Assembly: GCA_027021365.1 (NCBI GenBank)
Contig: JALUUM010000007.1
Coordinates: 62,001-126,000, forward strand
Reading direction: 5' to 3'
DNA: 64,000 bases
Origin: Spirochaetales bacterium
GTDB lineage: Bacteria > Spirochaetota > Spirochaetia > SZUA-6
The notes under the pieces were generated by a model. The model did no database searches and was not told the origin of the DNA. It saw nothing but the letters and a program-made list of their open reading frames with translations. Of the stretch, positions 8,684 to 16,804 are shown one piece after another; within the stretch, counting starts at the first letter, position 1; every line of letters begins with the position of its first letter. Position numbers and translations under genes: made by a program.

Positions 8684-9412
8684 ATGTTCTGGAAAGAAAA
8701 AAAAGGTCTTAGAGATCTATCCACAAGTGCAAAAATTGCTGTAACATCTTTTGTAATTCTTATGGGTATATCTTATCTATTTGGTTTCCTCAATATCTAC
8801 CTTACATACAGTCCAGTCGATGAAAAACCCGGGCTTTCAGTGCAGGATATTAAGATTTCATTTTACGGGTCACGAGAAAAAACAGTACTGGAAAAGTCAA
8901 TCGATGGCAGCATGAAACCAAACTTTGCAAATGACAAGGAATATGAAACAGTCAAAAAATGGATTGCAAGCGGTGGAAAGGAGAAAGATTTTGCACCGAT
9001 AAAAAAGATTTTTGACAATTCCTGTAATTCATGTCATTCAAAAGATGCCCAAGTGGCTGGTGTGGTACTGGAAACGTATAAAGATGTTAAACCATTGTTA
9101 CAACAGGATACGGGAGTATCAGTTCCGAGGCTGGTTTCTCTAAGTCATGTTCACCTTTTCAGCGTTGCTTCTGTGGTATTTCTTCTCGTATTCATTTTCT
9201 CTTTCACACTTTTCTCGGAGAAGGTGAAAATAGCCATTTATAGCATATCTTTTCTCGCCGTTGCACTGGATATCGGATCATGGTGGCTTGCAAAAGTTGC
9301 GAGCGGAGCTGCTTTCATCGTGATAATAGCAGGAGCACTTTTGGCTCTTACTTTTGCATTACTAACACTACTACCACTTTACGAGATGTGGCTTTCAAAA
9401 AAAGCTGAGTAA
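8684..9412 (+). CDS. Membrane-anchored haem c protein
   Basis: A 242-residue membrane protein. One transmembrane helix lies near residues 17-40. A probably periplasmic segment then carries a single haem motif CNSCH at residues 114-118. At least three more helices follow (about 150-235), with a histidine pair SLSHVHLF at the start of the second helix that could ligate a haem or contact a quinone. AAGGGGGG is 6 nt before the ATG. I do not recognise a named family. Its layout suggests electron exchange between the membrane and the soluble haem protein encoded divergently; this is inference. Confidence 0.75.
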   Translation: MFWKEKKGLRDLSTSAKIAVTSFVILMGISYLFGFLNIYLTYSPVDEKPGLSVQDIKISFYGSREKTVLEKSIDGSMKPNFANDKEYETVKKWIASGGKEKDFAPIKKIFDNSCNSCHSKDAQVAGVVLETYKDVKPLLQQDTGVSVPRLVSLSHVHLFSVASVVFLLVFIFSFTLFSEKVKIAIYSISFLAVALDIGSWWLAKVASGAAFIVIIAGALLALTFALLTLLPLYEMWLSKKAE

Positions 9413-9468
9413 ATGTGTAAGGCGAATACTTTTAATACCCGGAGTAAAAACCTAGATTGAAATTGAAA

Positions 9469-9495
9469 AGAGAGTACCATTAAATGGTACTCTCT
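9469..9495 (+). terminator. Perfect 12-bp hairpin after the membrane haem gene
   Basis: AGAGAGTACCAT (9469-9480), loop TAA, and ATGGTACTCTCT (9484-9495). It has no long T run, so it may be a weak terminator or a 3' stabilising stem. It ends 10 bp before the ubiE/menG promoter. Confidence 0.5.
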
Positions 9496-9504
9496 GACTT
9501 CATC

Positions 9505-9532
9505 TTGACAATTCATCGCAACCCAATATAAA
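9505..9532 (+). promoter_or_regulatory. Promoter giving a leaderless ubiE/menG transcript
   Basis: TTGACA (9505-9510), a 16-nt spacer and TATAAA (9527-9532). Only five bases (ACGAA) separate the -10 box from the ATG at 9538, so transcription should start at or beside the start codon. No Shine-Dalgarno sequence exists. Confidence 0.65.
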
Positions 9533-9537
9533 ACGAA

Positions 9538-10251
9538 ATGGCAAAAGGAATAAGAAAAATATTCAGTGAAATATCCAATGATTATGAATTTTTAAATCAC
9601 TTACTCACCTTTAATTTGGATACTCTATGGCGTAAAAAAGTTATTAATATCGCTCTTTCTACCGGTGGAAAGCTCTATCTCGATGCGTGCACAGGAACCG
9701 GCGAGATAGCCATAATGCTAAACAAGGCACTCAGGGGAAAAGGCATCAAAATCGAAAACTCTGCCAGGATATTTGCAATAGATTTTTCACAACCCATGCT
9801 GGAGGTGGCAAAATCAAAACCTGATTCTGCAGGAATACAGTTCGTCAATACCGAATGCGACACGCTGCCCTTTCCTGATAATTATTTCGATTGTGTTATT
9901 GCATCTTTTGCCGCACGCAACCTCAGTATATCCAAGCATATTCTTTCAGCTTCCATAAAAGAATTCCACCGGGTATTAAAGCCTAATGGAACTTTCTTGA
10001 ACCTGGAAACAAGTCAACCCGATTCAAGAATATTCATCCTCTTATTTCACTTCTACCTAAAGTTTGTTGTAAAACCTATTGGCCAGCTACTATCAGGCGC
10101 CAGAGGAGCATACAGCTACTTAACTCAATCTATTGTCCGGTTCTATAACAGGGAAGAATTTTCAAATATCCTCTTAACCAATGGTTTCAGCAGTGTAGAG
10201 ACAAAAAAATTATTTTTTGGAATTGCTGCCATACATATAGCCAGGAAATAA
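9538..10251 (+). CDS. menG: Demethylmenaquinone methyltransferase (UbiE/MenG family)
   Basis: SAM-dependent C-methyltransferase for the last step of menaquinone synthesis. The 237-residue chain starts like UbiE (FSEISNDYEFLNHLLTFNLDTLWRKK), which fixes the ATG at 9538 as the correct start. The SAM loop YLDACTGTGEIA is at about residues 43-54, followed by the acidic strand FAIDFSQPMLEVA and the TLPFPDNYFDCV motif; the family ending YFGIAAIH appears as FFGIAAIH. It lies among nqr, menA and polyprenyl synthase genes, supporting menaquinone rather than ubiquinone. It seems to be translated from a leaderless mRNA. Confidence 0.85.
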   Translation: MAKGIRKIFSEISNDYEFLNHLLTFNLDTLWRKKVINIALSTGGKLYLDACTGTGEIAIMLNKALRGKGIKIENSARIFAIDFSQPMLEVAKSKPDSAGIQFVNTECDTLPFPDNYFDCVIASFAARNLSISKHILSASIKEFHRVLKPNGTFLNLETSQPDSRIFILLFHFYLKFVVKPIGQLLSGARGAYSYLTQSIVRFYNREEFSNILLTNGFSSVETKKLFFGIAAIHIARK

Positions 10252-10334
10252 TGGCCAGGAAACAATAGCCAACAAGCAGCTCTTTATTTTAAAAGCTACC
10301 GTTACTCCCCTTGGTACTACATCACAAGTAAAAA

Positions 10335-10724
10335 TTAGGATTTACCAAGAAGTTTGTTTATCTTTGCAATCAACTCATCAAAATCACCAGGTTTTTCGAT
10401 AAAATCCTGAACAGGCATCCATTCCGAATCAAGATCCTTTGGAGAAAAATCCATAGGAAATTCCTGGTTGATCGATGTAAGAAATACTATGGGCAAATCC
10501 CGAAGCTCATCCACCTTCCGTATTTCACGAGCCAGATCAAAGCCCGCGGAAGGATTCTCCGGAAACATAACATCGAGAATTACCAGATCAGGCCTATTTT
10601 CCCGGATATAATCTACGGCTCCTTCCGTATGATCTATTGTACTAACTTCAAATGACTCCTTAAGAATATCCGATAATGTTGCCGAATATTCCACATCATC
10701 ATCGACGATCAAAATCCTTTTCAT
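10335..10724 (-). CDS. Single-domain response regulator (CheY-like receiver)
   Basis: A 129-residue receiver domain with no output domain. The acidic pocket is D8-D9-D10 (LIVDDD), the phospho-acceptor is Asp51 in LVILDVMFP, and the conserved Thr and Lys are in IVFLTS and FIEKPGDF. Its ATG overlaps the TGA of the histidine kinase gene by 4 bp, so the pair is coupled. It lies at the far end of the nqr operon. Lacking a DNA-binding part, it must act by protein contact or phosphorelay. Confidence 0.9.
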   Translation of the reverse strand: MKRILIVDDDVEYSATLSDILKESFEVSTIDHTEGAVDYIRENRPDLVILDVMFPENPSAGFDLAREIRKVDELRDLPIVFLTSINQEFPMDFSPKDLDSEWMPVQDFIEKPGDFDELIAKINKLLGKS

Positions 10725-12139
10725 AATTCATCCCTCTTTTCTATTGATTTTTTATTGTCAGAAATAATTATCTCAAATGTAGTACCCTTATTTACCTGAC
10801 TCTCCACCTTGATCCCATATCCGTAACTCTTTGCAATTTCCCTTACTATCGAAAGACCCAGACCGGTTGATCTTTCATTAAATTTGGCTCCTTCATTGGT
10901 ACGGTAGTATTCATCGAATATATGAGGCATAGCATCTTCTCGTATTCCGATGCCATGATCCGTTATATAGACGTGTAATTCATTCTTTTTTATCTTTGCA
11001 GATATCTCAACCGTTCCGCCCTCATGCGAATAGACTATTGCATTCATAATCAGATTTGAAAATAGTATACTCAGGTGTTCCTTGTTGCCATAGATAATCT
11101 TACCTTCAATATCTTTTTTAATAGTGATTTTCCGTTTTTCTGCCTCTTCTTTCAGACTTTTCAGAACCGACGATATTATATCCTCGATTCCAACAGGCTC
11201 TACTGCTGTATTGTCTATATTACCCATCTTGATATTTCCCAGCGTCAGGATTTCCTTTATTCTCTCCCGTAATGTTTTTGATCGCGCCTCTATCCTTTCT
11301 ATAATCTCCTTAACAGAATTCGGAATTTCATCCCAGTATTTGTATCTTAACAGGTTTATAAGAGCCTCTATACCCGATACAGGGCTCTTCAATTCGTGTG
11401 TGGTAACGAGAACCTGCATTGTTTTTTCCTCGTTTGCCTCTAATAGCTTCCTGTTTGCCTCGTTTAGTTTTTCATCCTGCCTCCTTACAACTCGTGACAA
11501 CGTTGAAACCAGGTACCATGTAACAAGCCAGATAAAAATAGCAGAAAAGGCATTAAAAAGAGCAATCAGTGGCTCTTCCTGCAAACGAGTCATAATGTCG
11601 ATTATTATACTTCTAGTCGGTAAAATCCCTGTTATTTCAAAAACAACCTCAAGTATATACAAACCAGAGGCCATCAAAGTAACTATGAGACTGCCCAATG
11701 GTCTAAAAAAAATGCAGGCCATGGCTATGTGAAAAATATAGATAAAGGGGATAAAAGTTGTCGTACTTCCGACTATATATACCAGAACGGTTATGACTAA
11801 CAGATCGGTAATAATCTGTAGCCAGATGTTGATTTCTACACTCTTCCCAGAATCTTCCGTAAGTCTATTGACATGGAAGCTGAAAGCGATATTGGTAAGT
11901 ATCAAAACTCCCGCCAATACCCATGGCCAATACACTGGAGGAAGGATGCCCAAGGATTCAAGCATTCCCGGAAGCAGGTTACCCGTTAGTCCGATTACAA
12001 TAAAAAGGGCTATGACTATCCATCGCACCCTTGTAAACCATCTGGCATTACTTAAAAGGACAGTGCTTCCCAGATCAGCCTGTTTTGAAAGTTTTTCCTT
12101 TTTAGATTCTGTTTCGGTGAATAATTCGAATGTCGCCAT
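10721..12139 (-). CDS. Membrane sensor histidine kinase
   Basis: A 472-residue kinase. About six hydrophobic helices occupy residues 35-215 with very short loops, so it probably senses a signal in or at the membrane. A coiled linker leads to the HisKA dimerisation helix with the H-box TTHELKSPVSGIE, then the ATPase domain: N-box NLIMNAIVYSHEGG, G1 ITDHGIGIRED, F-box IFDEYY, G2 STGLGLSIVREI. It is coupled to the downstream receiver and sits 17 bp after the ferritin-like gene that follows nqrF. This placement suggests sensing of redox or sodium energy state. No ligand can be assigned. Confidence 0.9.
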   Translation of the reverse strand: MATFELFTETESKKEKLSKQADLGSTVLLSNARWFTRVRWIVIALFIVIGLTGNLLPGMLESLGILPPVYWPWVLAGVLILTNIAFSFHVNRLTEDSGKSVEINIWLQIITDLLVITVLVYIVGSTTTFIPFIYIFHIAMACIFFRPLGSLIVTLMASGLYILEVVFEITGILPTRSIIIDIMTRLQEEPLIALFNAFSAIFIWLVTWYLVSTLSRVVRRQDEKLNEANRKLLEANEEKTMQVLVTTHELKSPVSGIEALINLLRYKYWDEIPNSVKEIIERIEARSKTLRERIKEILTLGNIKMGNIDNTAVEPVGIEDIISSVLKSLKEEAEKRKITIKKDIEGKIIYGNKEHLSILFSNLIMNAIVYSHEGGTVEISAKIKKNELHVYITDHGIGIREDAMPHIFDEYYRTNEGAKFNERSTGLGLSIVREIAKSYGYGIKVESQVNKGTTFEIIISDNKKSIEKRDEL

Positions 12140-12156
12140 TTGTTAAAACCAATATT

Positions 12157-12612
12157 TTAGAAATAATCCATGGCAATCATTTTCTTCATCATCACAATAT
12201 CCTTCTCTTCCAGGCGCTTTAATCCCTCTACAAATGCACGTGCCTCTTCTCCGATAGGCTGGTCAAGAATACTCTTGTACAGATCCACAAGCTCTTCATC
12301 GTATGCACAAGCTGCTTCCAACAATTCATTTCCCTTTATCTCATCTATTGGTTTCTTTATTATGTGGAATTTTTCCTCCGGGTTGAAATTGACATCGTAC
12401 TTTAACCTCACATTGAATATTCGCTCCAATACCTCGTTTTCAAACCCTTTCATGACTTCTTCCAGATGTCTTCGATGCCTGCTCAAGTAATAGGTGAGAA
12501 GCCTGACACCATTATTCGGAGTTTTATCACGAAGCTCAGCATAGTATCTCTCCAGCCGTCCCTCAAAATCTCTGGCCCTTTCCACCAGTTCTCCAATACT
12601 GACAATTGACAT
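12157..12612 (-). CDS. Uncharacterised helical protein, ferritin/rubrerythrin-like in style
   Basis: A 151-residue all-helical, acidic protein with no cysteine pair, signal peptide or membrane segment. Glu and His residues recur with helical spacing (GRLERYYAEL, SRHRRHLEEVMKG, AYDEELVDLYKSI, KRLEEKDIVMMKKM), reminiscent of the four-helix di-iron ferritin-like fold. I place the start at the ATG 12612, which has AGAGAGG 7-9 nt upstream; an in-frame GTG at 12621 falls within that ribosome site. It lies 19 bp after nqrF and 17 bp before the sensor kinase. A redox or iron role would fit, but it is an inference from fold style and position. Confidence 0.65.
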   Translation of the reverse strand: MSIVSIGELVERARDFEGRLERYYAELRDKTPNNGVRLLTYYLSRHRRHLEEVMKGFENEVLERIFNVRLKYDVNFNPEEKFHIIKKPIDEIKGNELLEAACAYDEELVDLYKSILDQPIGEEARAFVEGLKRLEEKDIVMMKKMIAMDYF

Positions 12613-12631
12613 AAATGTCACCTCTCTTTAA

Positions 12632-13726
12632 TTAGAATTTATCATAGAATGCTTCATCAGGATTGTAACCTTTATTCTTCAACACCTCTTTAACAGCTTC
12701 AATCATAGGAGGCGGGCCACAGAGAAATGTTTGAAGGTCGAGATTCTCAGGAAGGTACTTATCCACGGAAAGATGAATAAAGCCAGTTTCACCGTCCCAA
12801 TCTTCATCTTCCTTTAAAGGATCTGACAAGGCATAGTAGACTTTGAAATTGGGATGCTCCTCTGCCATTTTCTTGAATTTATCCAGATAGAATACATCAT
12901 CTGTCGTACGACATCCGAAAAAGAGAAAACAGGTTCTATCAGGCCACTTGTTGTAAATTGAATCGATGATACTCGCCATCGGGGCCATACCACTTCCCCC
13001 TCCTATGCATAGAACAGCAGTGTCCGGATTTTCAGACAATCTGAACTCTCCAAAGGGACCTGTAAAGAGGACTTCATCGCCTTCTTTCAAATTATGAAGG
13101 TATGTAGATGCAATACCACCCGGAACGAGCCTAACAATCAACTGAATCTTATCCTTAATGTAATCAGGTGAACTGATTGAATAAGCTCTGAAAACAGTTC
13201 CTTCGGGACCCGGAGCCTGTATTTGCACATACTGCCCGGGTCGGTGCTTGATCTCCGGAGGATCAATCAGATCAAGATTGATTTCCTTTATATCATGGGT
13301 AAGATCTTTGACAAGAGAGACACGTGCCCTGTATTCCTTAACGGCAAGGAGATCTTCAGGAAGGGTTATTTCTATGTCCTCTTTCAATTTTATCTGACAG
13401 GCAAGGCGTGTTCCCGATCGTAACTCGCCACGACTCATAAAAGGAACTTCGGTAGGAAGAATAGGCCCTCCTCCCTTGACAACATTGACCTTACAGTATC
13501 CGCAGGTAGCCTTCCCGCCACATGCAGATGGAATAAATACTTTACTCTCGTACAATGCGGTGAGAAGGGTTATGCCTCCTTCCTTTTCTAGTATCAACGA
13601 GCCATCGTTGATCGTTATGGTACACTTCCCGTACCTCACCAATATTCGTTCTGAAATCAACAACCAGATCGAAAGCGCGAGAAAAATTCCAAGATTGACT
13701 CCAACTGCAAGTAATCCAGTTATCAT
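12632..13726 (-). CDS. nqrF: Na+-translocating NADH:quinone reductase subunit F
   Basis: Electron entry subunit of Nqr: takes hydride from NADH to FAD and passes electrons to a [2Fe-2S] centre. One N-terminal helix (residues 3-24) anchors it. The plant-type ferredoxin domain has Cys69, Cys75, Cys78 and Cys110. The FAD domain carries RAYSISSPDY, and the NAD domain CIGGGSGMAPMASII and FLCGPPPMIEAV. At 364 residues it is shorter than typical NqrF (about 407) but all cofactor motifs are present. Last nqr gene of the operon, 76 bp after nqrE. RnfC/RnfB-type proteins are excluded by this ferredoxin-reductase architecture. Confidence 0.95.
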   Translation of the reverse strand: MITGLLAVGVNLGIFLALSIWLLISERILVRYGKCTITINDGSLILEKEGGITLLTALYESKVFIPSACGGKATCGYCKVNVVKGGGPILPTEVPFMSRGELRSGTRLACQIKLKEDIEITLPEDLLAVKEYRARVSLVKDLTHDIKEINLDLIDPPEIKHRPGQYVQIQAPGPEGTVFRAYSISSPDYIKDKIQLIVRLVPGGIASTYLHNLKEGDEVLFTGPFGEFRLSENPDTAVLCIGGGSGMAPMASIIDSIYNKWPDRTCFLFFGCRTTDDVFYLDKFKKMAEEHPNFKVYYALSDPLKEDEDWDGETGFIHLSVDKYLPENLDLQTFLCGPPPMIEAVKEVLKNKGYNPDEAFYDKF

Positions 13727-13802
13727 GAAAAAATCACCCCCACAAAAAAGATGCTATTGAATAATCAACCAACTTTCCATAACGGAAATATCTTTAACCA
13801 TA

Positions 13803-14393
13803 CTATTGCAAATTCAATATCCCGGTAAAACCTATGAAAGTCATGGCTATCACACCGGTTACTATTAGAATGATTCCAGGCCCTTTAAGTGCTTCCGGGA
13901 TGTTCGAATAACCCATCTTTTTTCTTAGTCCTGCCATCAGGAGAATTGCAAGAGCCCAACCCAGTCCTGAACCGAAACCAAAGCCGACTGTCTGTATAAA
14001 ATTATATTTCCTTATCACCATAAAGAGCACTGCTCCCAGTATTGCACAATTAACAGTAATGAGAGGTAGGAATATCCCCAATGCATAGTACAGTGTAGGG
14101 CTGAATCTTTCTATGAACATTTCGAGAAACTGTACGAAAGCTGCAATTACCGCAATGAACACTATGTAGGATAAGAAATCAAGATGGAAGGGAACTAATA
14201 TATAGTAGTAGACCCCATAATTTATTGCCGTTGTGAAAACCATTACAAAAGTTACTGCAACTCCCAGCCCGATTGCTGTTTCAATTCTATTGGAAACGAC
14301 GATGAAGGAACATAAACCGAGAAAACTTGCAAGCAGGATATTATTGGTAAAAATTGAAGCAACGAAAATTGTTAATACCGGTGTAGGATTCAT
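13803..14393 (-). CDS. nqrE: Na+-translocating NADH:quinone reductase subunit E
   Basis: Six-helix membrane subunit, 196 residues, one of the inverted pair NqrD/NqrE that holds the intramembrane iron-sulfur centre. Each half has the conserved cysteine: Cys28 in LGLCSFIVVSNRIETAIGLG and a second in ITVNCAILGA near residue 115. FGFGSGLGWALAILLMAGLR matches the family C-terminal half. Its start overlaps the nqrD stop by 4 bp. RnfA is the closest paralogue; the nqrF and nqrA neighbours settle it as NqrE. Confidence 0.93.
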   Translation of the reverse strand: MNPTPVLTIFVASIFTNNILLASFLGLCSFIVVSNRIETAIGLGVAVTFVMVFTTAINYGVYYYILVPFHLDFLSYIVFIAVIAAFVQFLEMFIERFSPTLYYALGIFLPLITVNCAILGAVLFMVIRKYNFIQTVGFGFGSGLGWALAILLMAGLRKKMGYSNIPEALKGPGIILIVTGVIAMTFIGFTGILNLQ

Positions 14394-15058
14394 TTTGCGT
14401 CTTCCTTGTTAGTTGATAGATTTATTGCATTGATTACCCAAATAAGTAACCCACCAGTTATGAAAGCCCCGGGTGCGAGGAGAAAAAGAATATTTCTTTC
14501 ATACCATGAAGTAGATAGAATCGTATATCCCAGTATCGTCCCGGAACCTATTAATTCCCTTACTAGAGAAACCGCCACGAGAATCCACAGGTATCCAATT
14601 CCGTTTGCCGCTCCATCTACCATCGATATGAGAGGCGGATTCTGCATGGCAAAGGCCTCGGCACGTCCCATTACAATACAGTTTGTAATTATAAGGGCCA
14701 CATACGGGCCAAGTTGTTTCGACATCTCCCAGTAATAAGCCCTCAAGAGCTGGTCGAGGATGATAACGAAAGTTGCTATTATGGCTACTTCGACTATCAT
14801 ACGTATTCGTCGGGGAATATAGGCCCGAAGGAGAGACACGAAGAGGTTGGTACCTGTAAGAACGACGATAAGTGCAAGCCCCATAACTATGGCATTTTGA
14901 ACCCTTATGGTTACTGCAAGAAAAATACATATACCGAGTACCTGGACAGTTACAGGATTCGTATTGTAGACACCGCCTAAAAACGTCTCCAGGTACTTTT
15001 TCTTGTTAGGTTTTGTGGTACCAGAACCTGTAGCCAAACCAACAGCGCTATCTGACAT
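14390..15058 (-). CDS. nqrD: Na+-translocating NADH:quinone reductase subunit D
   Basis: Integral membrane partner of NqrE, 222 residues with about six helices. The two conserved intramembrane cysteines are in LGICIFLAVTIRVQNAIVMG and LIITNCIVMGRAEAFAMQN. The soluble N-terminal tail (about 30 residues, ending KKKYLETFLGGVYNTNPVT) is typical. RnfE is the paralogue. It overlaps nqrE by 4 bp and nqrC by 11 bp, showing tight coupling in the operon. Confidence 0.93.
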   Translation of the reverse strand: MSDSAVGLATGSGTTKPNKKKYLETFLGGVYNTNPVTVQVLGICIFLAVTIRVQNAIVMGLALIVVLTGTNLFVSLLRAYIPRRIRMIVEVAIIATFVIILDQLLRAYYWEMSKQLGPYVALIITNCIVMGRAEAFAMQNPPLISMVDGAANGIGYLWILVAVSLVRELIGSGTILGYTILSTSWYERNILFLLAPGAFITGGLLIWVINAINLSTNKEDAK

Positions 15059-15698
15059 AGTTTTTTCGCTCCTTATAAAGTTCTTTTGCTACTTTATCAA
15101 GCATTCTTTCGACACGCTCCGATGTTCTCGTTGCCCCTGTTATCGCATCAACAGCATTAGTATCATTGGCTTTTTTTGACTTGCCTCCCGATTTGACAAT
15201 CCTGAATCCGGGTTCGCCATTTTTCGATACAATCTTTTTCCCCTTAAACTCATCCTGAAACCACTTGGAGGCAATTTCTCCCCCAAGACCGGGTGTTTCT
15301 TCCTGCTGATAGAAACGTATTCCGCGAATAGTCAGGAGGTCCGGTTCAAAAGCCAGTACTCCCTTTATTGGTGCCCAGAAACCAGGCCCCGAAAATGGAA
15401 CAGCAATTGCAATGGGTTTGCCGCTCTTTGATGTTTCAGGGATATACTCATAAATCGTAATCTTACCGATCTTCTTTATCTTTACGTTCTTCTCGAAAAT
15501 ATTAAGCAGTTCTCTCGGTTTCACATTCTTAGGGATTGGAACACCAAGTGCAGAGAGGAAATTACGATCTTTGTCTGTTTCCTCATTTATCTTTCGTAAC
15601 GGTTCGGTAAACTGGGTTACTGCATAGAGTAGAATTGCACATACCATAGCAAGAATGCCAGAAAAAACCAATACATGCACACTATTCTTCACGGGCAT
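15048..15698 (-). CDS. nqrC: Na+-translocating NADH:quinone reductase subunit C (FMN-binding)
   Basis: Periplasmic FMN-carrying subunit with one N-terminal helix (about residues 8-28). The flavin-attachment motif VDAITGATRTSE near residue 190 contains the threonine that ApbE links to FMN by a phosphoester bond. EETPGLGGEIASKWFQDEFKG is the other family signature. It is 216 residues, shorter than the roughly 257 of vibrios. TGAGGAG lies upstream of the start, which overlaps the end of nqrB by 17 bp. No apbE gene is in this window, so flavinylation needs one elsewhere. Confidence 0.93.
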   Translation of the reverse strand: MPVKNSVHVLVFSGILAMVCAILLYAVTQFTEPLRKINEETDKDRNFLSALGVPIPKNVKPRELLNIFEKNVKIKKIGKITIYEYIPETSKSGKPIAIAVPFSGPGFWAPIKGVLAFEPDLLTIRGIRFYQQEETPGLGGEIASKWFQDEFKGKKIVSKNGEPGFRIVKSGGKSKKANDTNAVDAITGATRTSERVERMLDKVAKELYKERKNYVR

Positions 15699-16770
15699 AT
15701 CTCCTCATTTTTGTTCTGATTATTACTTCGTCTATTATCGGAGCACATATATTGCCGAAGAGAATTGCAAACATCATCCCTTCTACAAAACCTGAAAAAC
15801 TTCTTATAAGAATAGTTACCAGTCCAATTATAATTCCGTAGGTCCACTTACCAGCCTGTGTTACGGGGCTGCTTACAGGGTCAGTAGCCATGAAAAAAGA
15901 ACCGAAAAGTATTCCGCCGGAGAGAAGATTAAACAAAACCGGGTTGACTACCGATGGTGCAACCAAACGTAGCAGTACATTGAAACCCACGAATGACAGC
16001 AATACGGAAAAAACGGTTCTGTAACTGGCAACTCCCACGATAAGAAGAAATAACCCACCTAGAAGTATAGCAATTGCAGAAGTTTCACCAAGACTGCCTG
16101 AAACATTTCCGACAAAGAGGTTGAAAAGCGGGGTGAATTGCCCACTCTTGGCAAGAACCAGTGGACTTGCAGAGGTAACTGCATCCGGTGGCCCTATGGT
16201 AAATGAAGATAACAATTTACCCCACGGGAGCCAACCCGGTTTGACCCATGATCCCGTCATGGCCGCAGGATACCCCAGTGCAAGAAATAATCTTCCGATG
16301 AGCGCCGGGTTGAATACATTCCTACCGGTACCGCCAAATATTTCTTTGCCGATAAAAACCCCGAACACGATCCCTACGGCAACCATCCACAGGGGTATTC
16401 CCGGGGGCAGAATCAAGGGATAGATAAAACCGGTTACCAGGAATCCCTCATTTATCTCCTCCTTACGAATCAACGCAAATAGCACCTCTACACTACCACC
16501 GGCTATATATGAAACTATCAATATCAGAAGGACTCGCCATCCGAAAAAATACAGGGCAGCCAGAAAGCTGGGTACGAGACCAAGAATAACCAGAGACATG
16601 TATCTTTTTACATCCAGCGGGTCACGCCCAAAGGGTGGATTTTTCGTGGTCCGCGGAGCGAGAAACAAAAAGTAGTCTAGGGCATCGAATATAGGTTTAA
16701 AGAAAGACAACTTACCACCAGGTTCAAAACTCGGCCTGAACTTATCAAGTATGCTTTTTGGGTATTTCAT
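15682..16770 (-). CDS. nqrB: Na+-translocating NADH:quinone reductase subunit B
   Basis: Main membrane subunit holding covalent FMN, riboflavin and part of the sodium path. 362 residues with about ten helices; family motifs include GGTGRNVFNPALIGRLFLALGYP and FFMATDPVSSPVTQAGKW. The flavin site, normally of the form DxxSGATPL, here reads DAVTSASPL (residues 196-204), so a serine (Ser202) stands where the FMN-threonine is expected. The protein is about 50 residues shorter than vibrio NqrB, mainly at the N-terminus. It starts 34 bp after nqrA. Confidence 0.92.
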   Translation of the reverse strand: MKYPKSILDKFRPSFEPGGKLSFFKPIFDALDYFLFLAPRTTKNPPFGRDPLDVKRYMSLVILGLVPSFLAALYFFGWRVLLILIVSYIAGGSVEVLFALIRKEEINEGFLVTGFIYPLILPPGIPLWMVAVGIVFGVFIGKEIFGGTGRNVFNPALIGRLFLALGYPAAMTGSWVKPGWLPWGKLLSSFTIGPPDAVTSASPLVLAKSGQFTPLFNLFVGNVSGSLGETSAIAILLGGLFLLIVGVASYRTVFSVLLSFVGFNVLLRLVAPSVVNPVLFNLLSGGILFGSFFMATDPVSSPVTQAGKWTYGIIIGLVTILIRSFSGFVEGMMFAILFGNICAPIIDEVIIRTKMRRYAREE

Positions 16771-16804
16771 CTTTTCTCCTTAAATAAACAAAGATAAAAT
16801 CTTG

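Noticed and set aside
11124..11732. 202-codon plus-strand frame
   Set aside because: It is the complement of the sensor kinase gene; serine-rich composition typical of a shadow frame.
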